Source: Cokeromyces recurvatus (lineage: Eukaryota; Mucoromycota; Mucoromycetes; Mucorales; Mucoraceae). From it: a stretch of DNA of 64,000 nucleotides. The stretch is taken from NCBI RefSeq assembly GCF_025118155.1, contig NW_026251389.1, positions 930,001 to 994,000 on the forward strand, given 5' to 3'. Positions 62,780-64,000 of this stretch are shown here, piece after piece; the stretch's first letter is position 1; every line of letters begins with the position of its first letter. The translations under genes were made by a program, and so were the position numbers. Below the pieces are notes generated by a model. The model was given only the letters and a program-made list of their open reading frames with translations, did no database searches and was not told the origin of the DNA.

Positions 62780-63635
62780 AAGTATTTATTTTTTTTCTTA
62801 AAAAAAATTATAGGTGGATCTTATACGTACAGTTTTATTACCTCAATTGAAAAGATATGGTGTAGATCAGAATTTAGAACTTAAGATTACAAAGAGAGGA
62901 GCACCTCCTTTGGGTGGAGGAGAAGTTATATTTTCATGTATTCCTATTCGACAATTAAAACCAGTTCAATTTGTGGATGAGGGACGTATCAAGCGTATTC
63001 GTGGTATTGCCTATTGTACTCGTGTTTCTCCTCAAACTGCAAATCGTTTGGTTGAGTCTGCTCGTTCATTATTAAATAGATACATTCCTGATATTTATAT
63101 TTATACTGATGTTTATAAAGGAGCTGAAAGTGGCAAGTAAGTAAAGAAGAGTGAGAGATGAGAGAGAAAGGAAGCCAACTAACTTATATAATAGATCACC
63201 TGGGTTTGCATTATCTCTAGTAGCAGAATCAAATACAGATGTTTTATTGTCTGCAGAAAAAGCAGCAGAACCAGGTCAAACACCCGAAGATGTGGGCATT
63301 ATGGCATCTAAATTATTATTAAATGAAATTCGCAAAGGTGGTTGTGTGGACACTACAAGTCAATGGTTAAATTTATTAATGATGATTTTGGCTCCTGAAG
63401 ATGTTAGTAAAATTAGAATTGGTGAACTTTCTGCGTTTACGTAAGTTGATATATATACAAGTGGTTTTTATAATAAAGCTAATTTGATATTTGTATTATT
63501 AGTATTCAATATTTACGTGATATTAAGTCATTCTTTGGTGTATCTTTCAAAATACAGCCTGATGAGTCAAATGATACAATTCTTATGACTTGCTTAGGTA
63601 TTGGTTATGTAAATCACAATAAAAAGACAACATAG
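62284..63635 (+). CDS. RCL1: RNA 3'-terminal phosphate cyclase-like protein Rcl1
   Basis: Five exons, about 370 residues. It starts MSKLLKFEGYNYLRQRLILATLSGKPVRIEKIRSDDENPGLR and continues, after intron 1, EFEMKFLRLLEKVTNG. Family blocks include GTSLLYRPGAIEGGRIQHDCG, RSISYYLEPMIALAPFSKKP, KRGAPPLGGGEVIFSCIPIRQLKP, IRGIAYCTRVSPQ and GGCVDTTSQWLNLLMMILAPEDVSKIRIG. Rcl1 is a nucleolar endonuclease-associated factor needed for pre-rRNA cleavage in 18S maturation and binds Bms1; it lacks true cyclase activity in yeast. Intron 2 contains a long A tract before its TTATAG acceptor. Divergent from SMD3. Confidence 0.95.
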
Positions 63636-63681
63636 ATAGCATTTTGTACAAATAAAACCTATAATATATATACACACACAT

Positions 63682-63714
<33 letters not shown>

Positions 63715-64000
63715 CAAAGAATTTTATTTATTACAGTTCCATGAAACATGTGATAATAAAATTGAATACTTGTATGGACTCTATTTATTTTAAAAGAATG
63801 AATGAACGATAATAGTGGAAGCTAACAATAAGATTAAAGTAAAAAAAGCTTATTTAGAATTCAAACTAAAAGTAGGTCATATTAATGAGAATTTCTTTAA
63901 ATATTCAACAAACTTCTTTAAGCTATAACAAAAAAAAATGAGAATTAAAAAAGGGAGAGGGTTCATTAAGCTTTATTTTTTATATACGAATACAACAATT
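63636..64000. other. 3' flanking sequence of RCL1
   Basis: Contains a (CA)n(TA)n tract at ~63672-63714 just past the RCL1 stop codon, then AT-rich sequence to the window edge. No gene seen. Confidence 0.5.

Overview
The window is a piece of an AT-rich fungal chromosome, most likely from the Mucorales (Mucoromycota). Three things point there: genes with many short GT-AG introns (mostly 50-100 nt), a gene set of ordinary fungal housekeeping and regulatory proteins (PacC/Rim101, Sfp1, Slm-like, VPS45, RPA190), and decayed Tc1/mariner and LINE-type sequences resembling those common in Mucorales. Very long homopolymer and microsatellite tracts sit in introns and promoters. Genus and species cannot be named from the sequence alone. 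All gene models below were spliced by eye from frame continuity and protein-family conservation.

Layout. 0-10.3 kb is gene dense: the 3' part of an O-acetylhomoserine sulfhydrylase gene, a monopolin Csm1/Pcs1-like gene divergent from thymidylate synthase, a DHHC palmitoyltransferase with a 12-nt microexon carrying its catalytic cysteine, a 3-hydroxyisobutyryl-CoA hydrolase, a decayed C2H2 zinc-finger gene, and a PacC/Rim101 pH regulator. 10.3-14.2 kb is gene-poor and holds a broken Tc1/mariner-like transposase. 14.2-31.2 kb holds a DHA2-type MFS exporter, an Sfp1-like factor, a RasGEF protein, an MBOAT/wax-synthase-like acyltransferase, a Slm1/2-like PH protein and an ACS-family MFS permease. 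A paralogue of that permease follows at 34-35.7 kb. 35.7-46 kb is a repeat-rich desert with a LINE reverse-transcriptase relic, an uncharacterised gene or pseudogene, and a second Tc1-like relic. 46-64 kb is gene dense again: a long PPR protein, a mitochondrial phosphate carrier, a perfect-TIR MITE just upstream of RPA190, then RPA190, VPS45, SmD3 and RCL1.

Functionally the neighbours are mostly unrelated, as usual in fungi. Several touch ribosome production (Sfp1 regulator, RNA polymerase I large subunit, Rcl1 18S processing factor), and Csm1-like and thymidylate synthase share a short divergent promoter. There is no biosynthetic cluster, CRISPR array or defence island. The observations most worth checking are about gene structure and mobile DNA: the catalytic microexon of the DHHC gene, apparent 23-nt and 31-nt introns, a splice acceptor preceded by a pure A tract, the intact MITE, and a pair of dispersed repeats.
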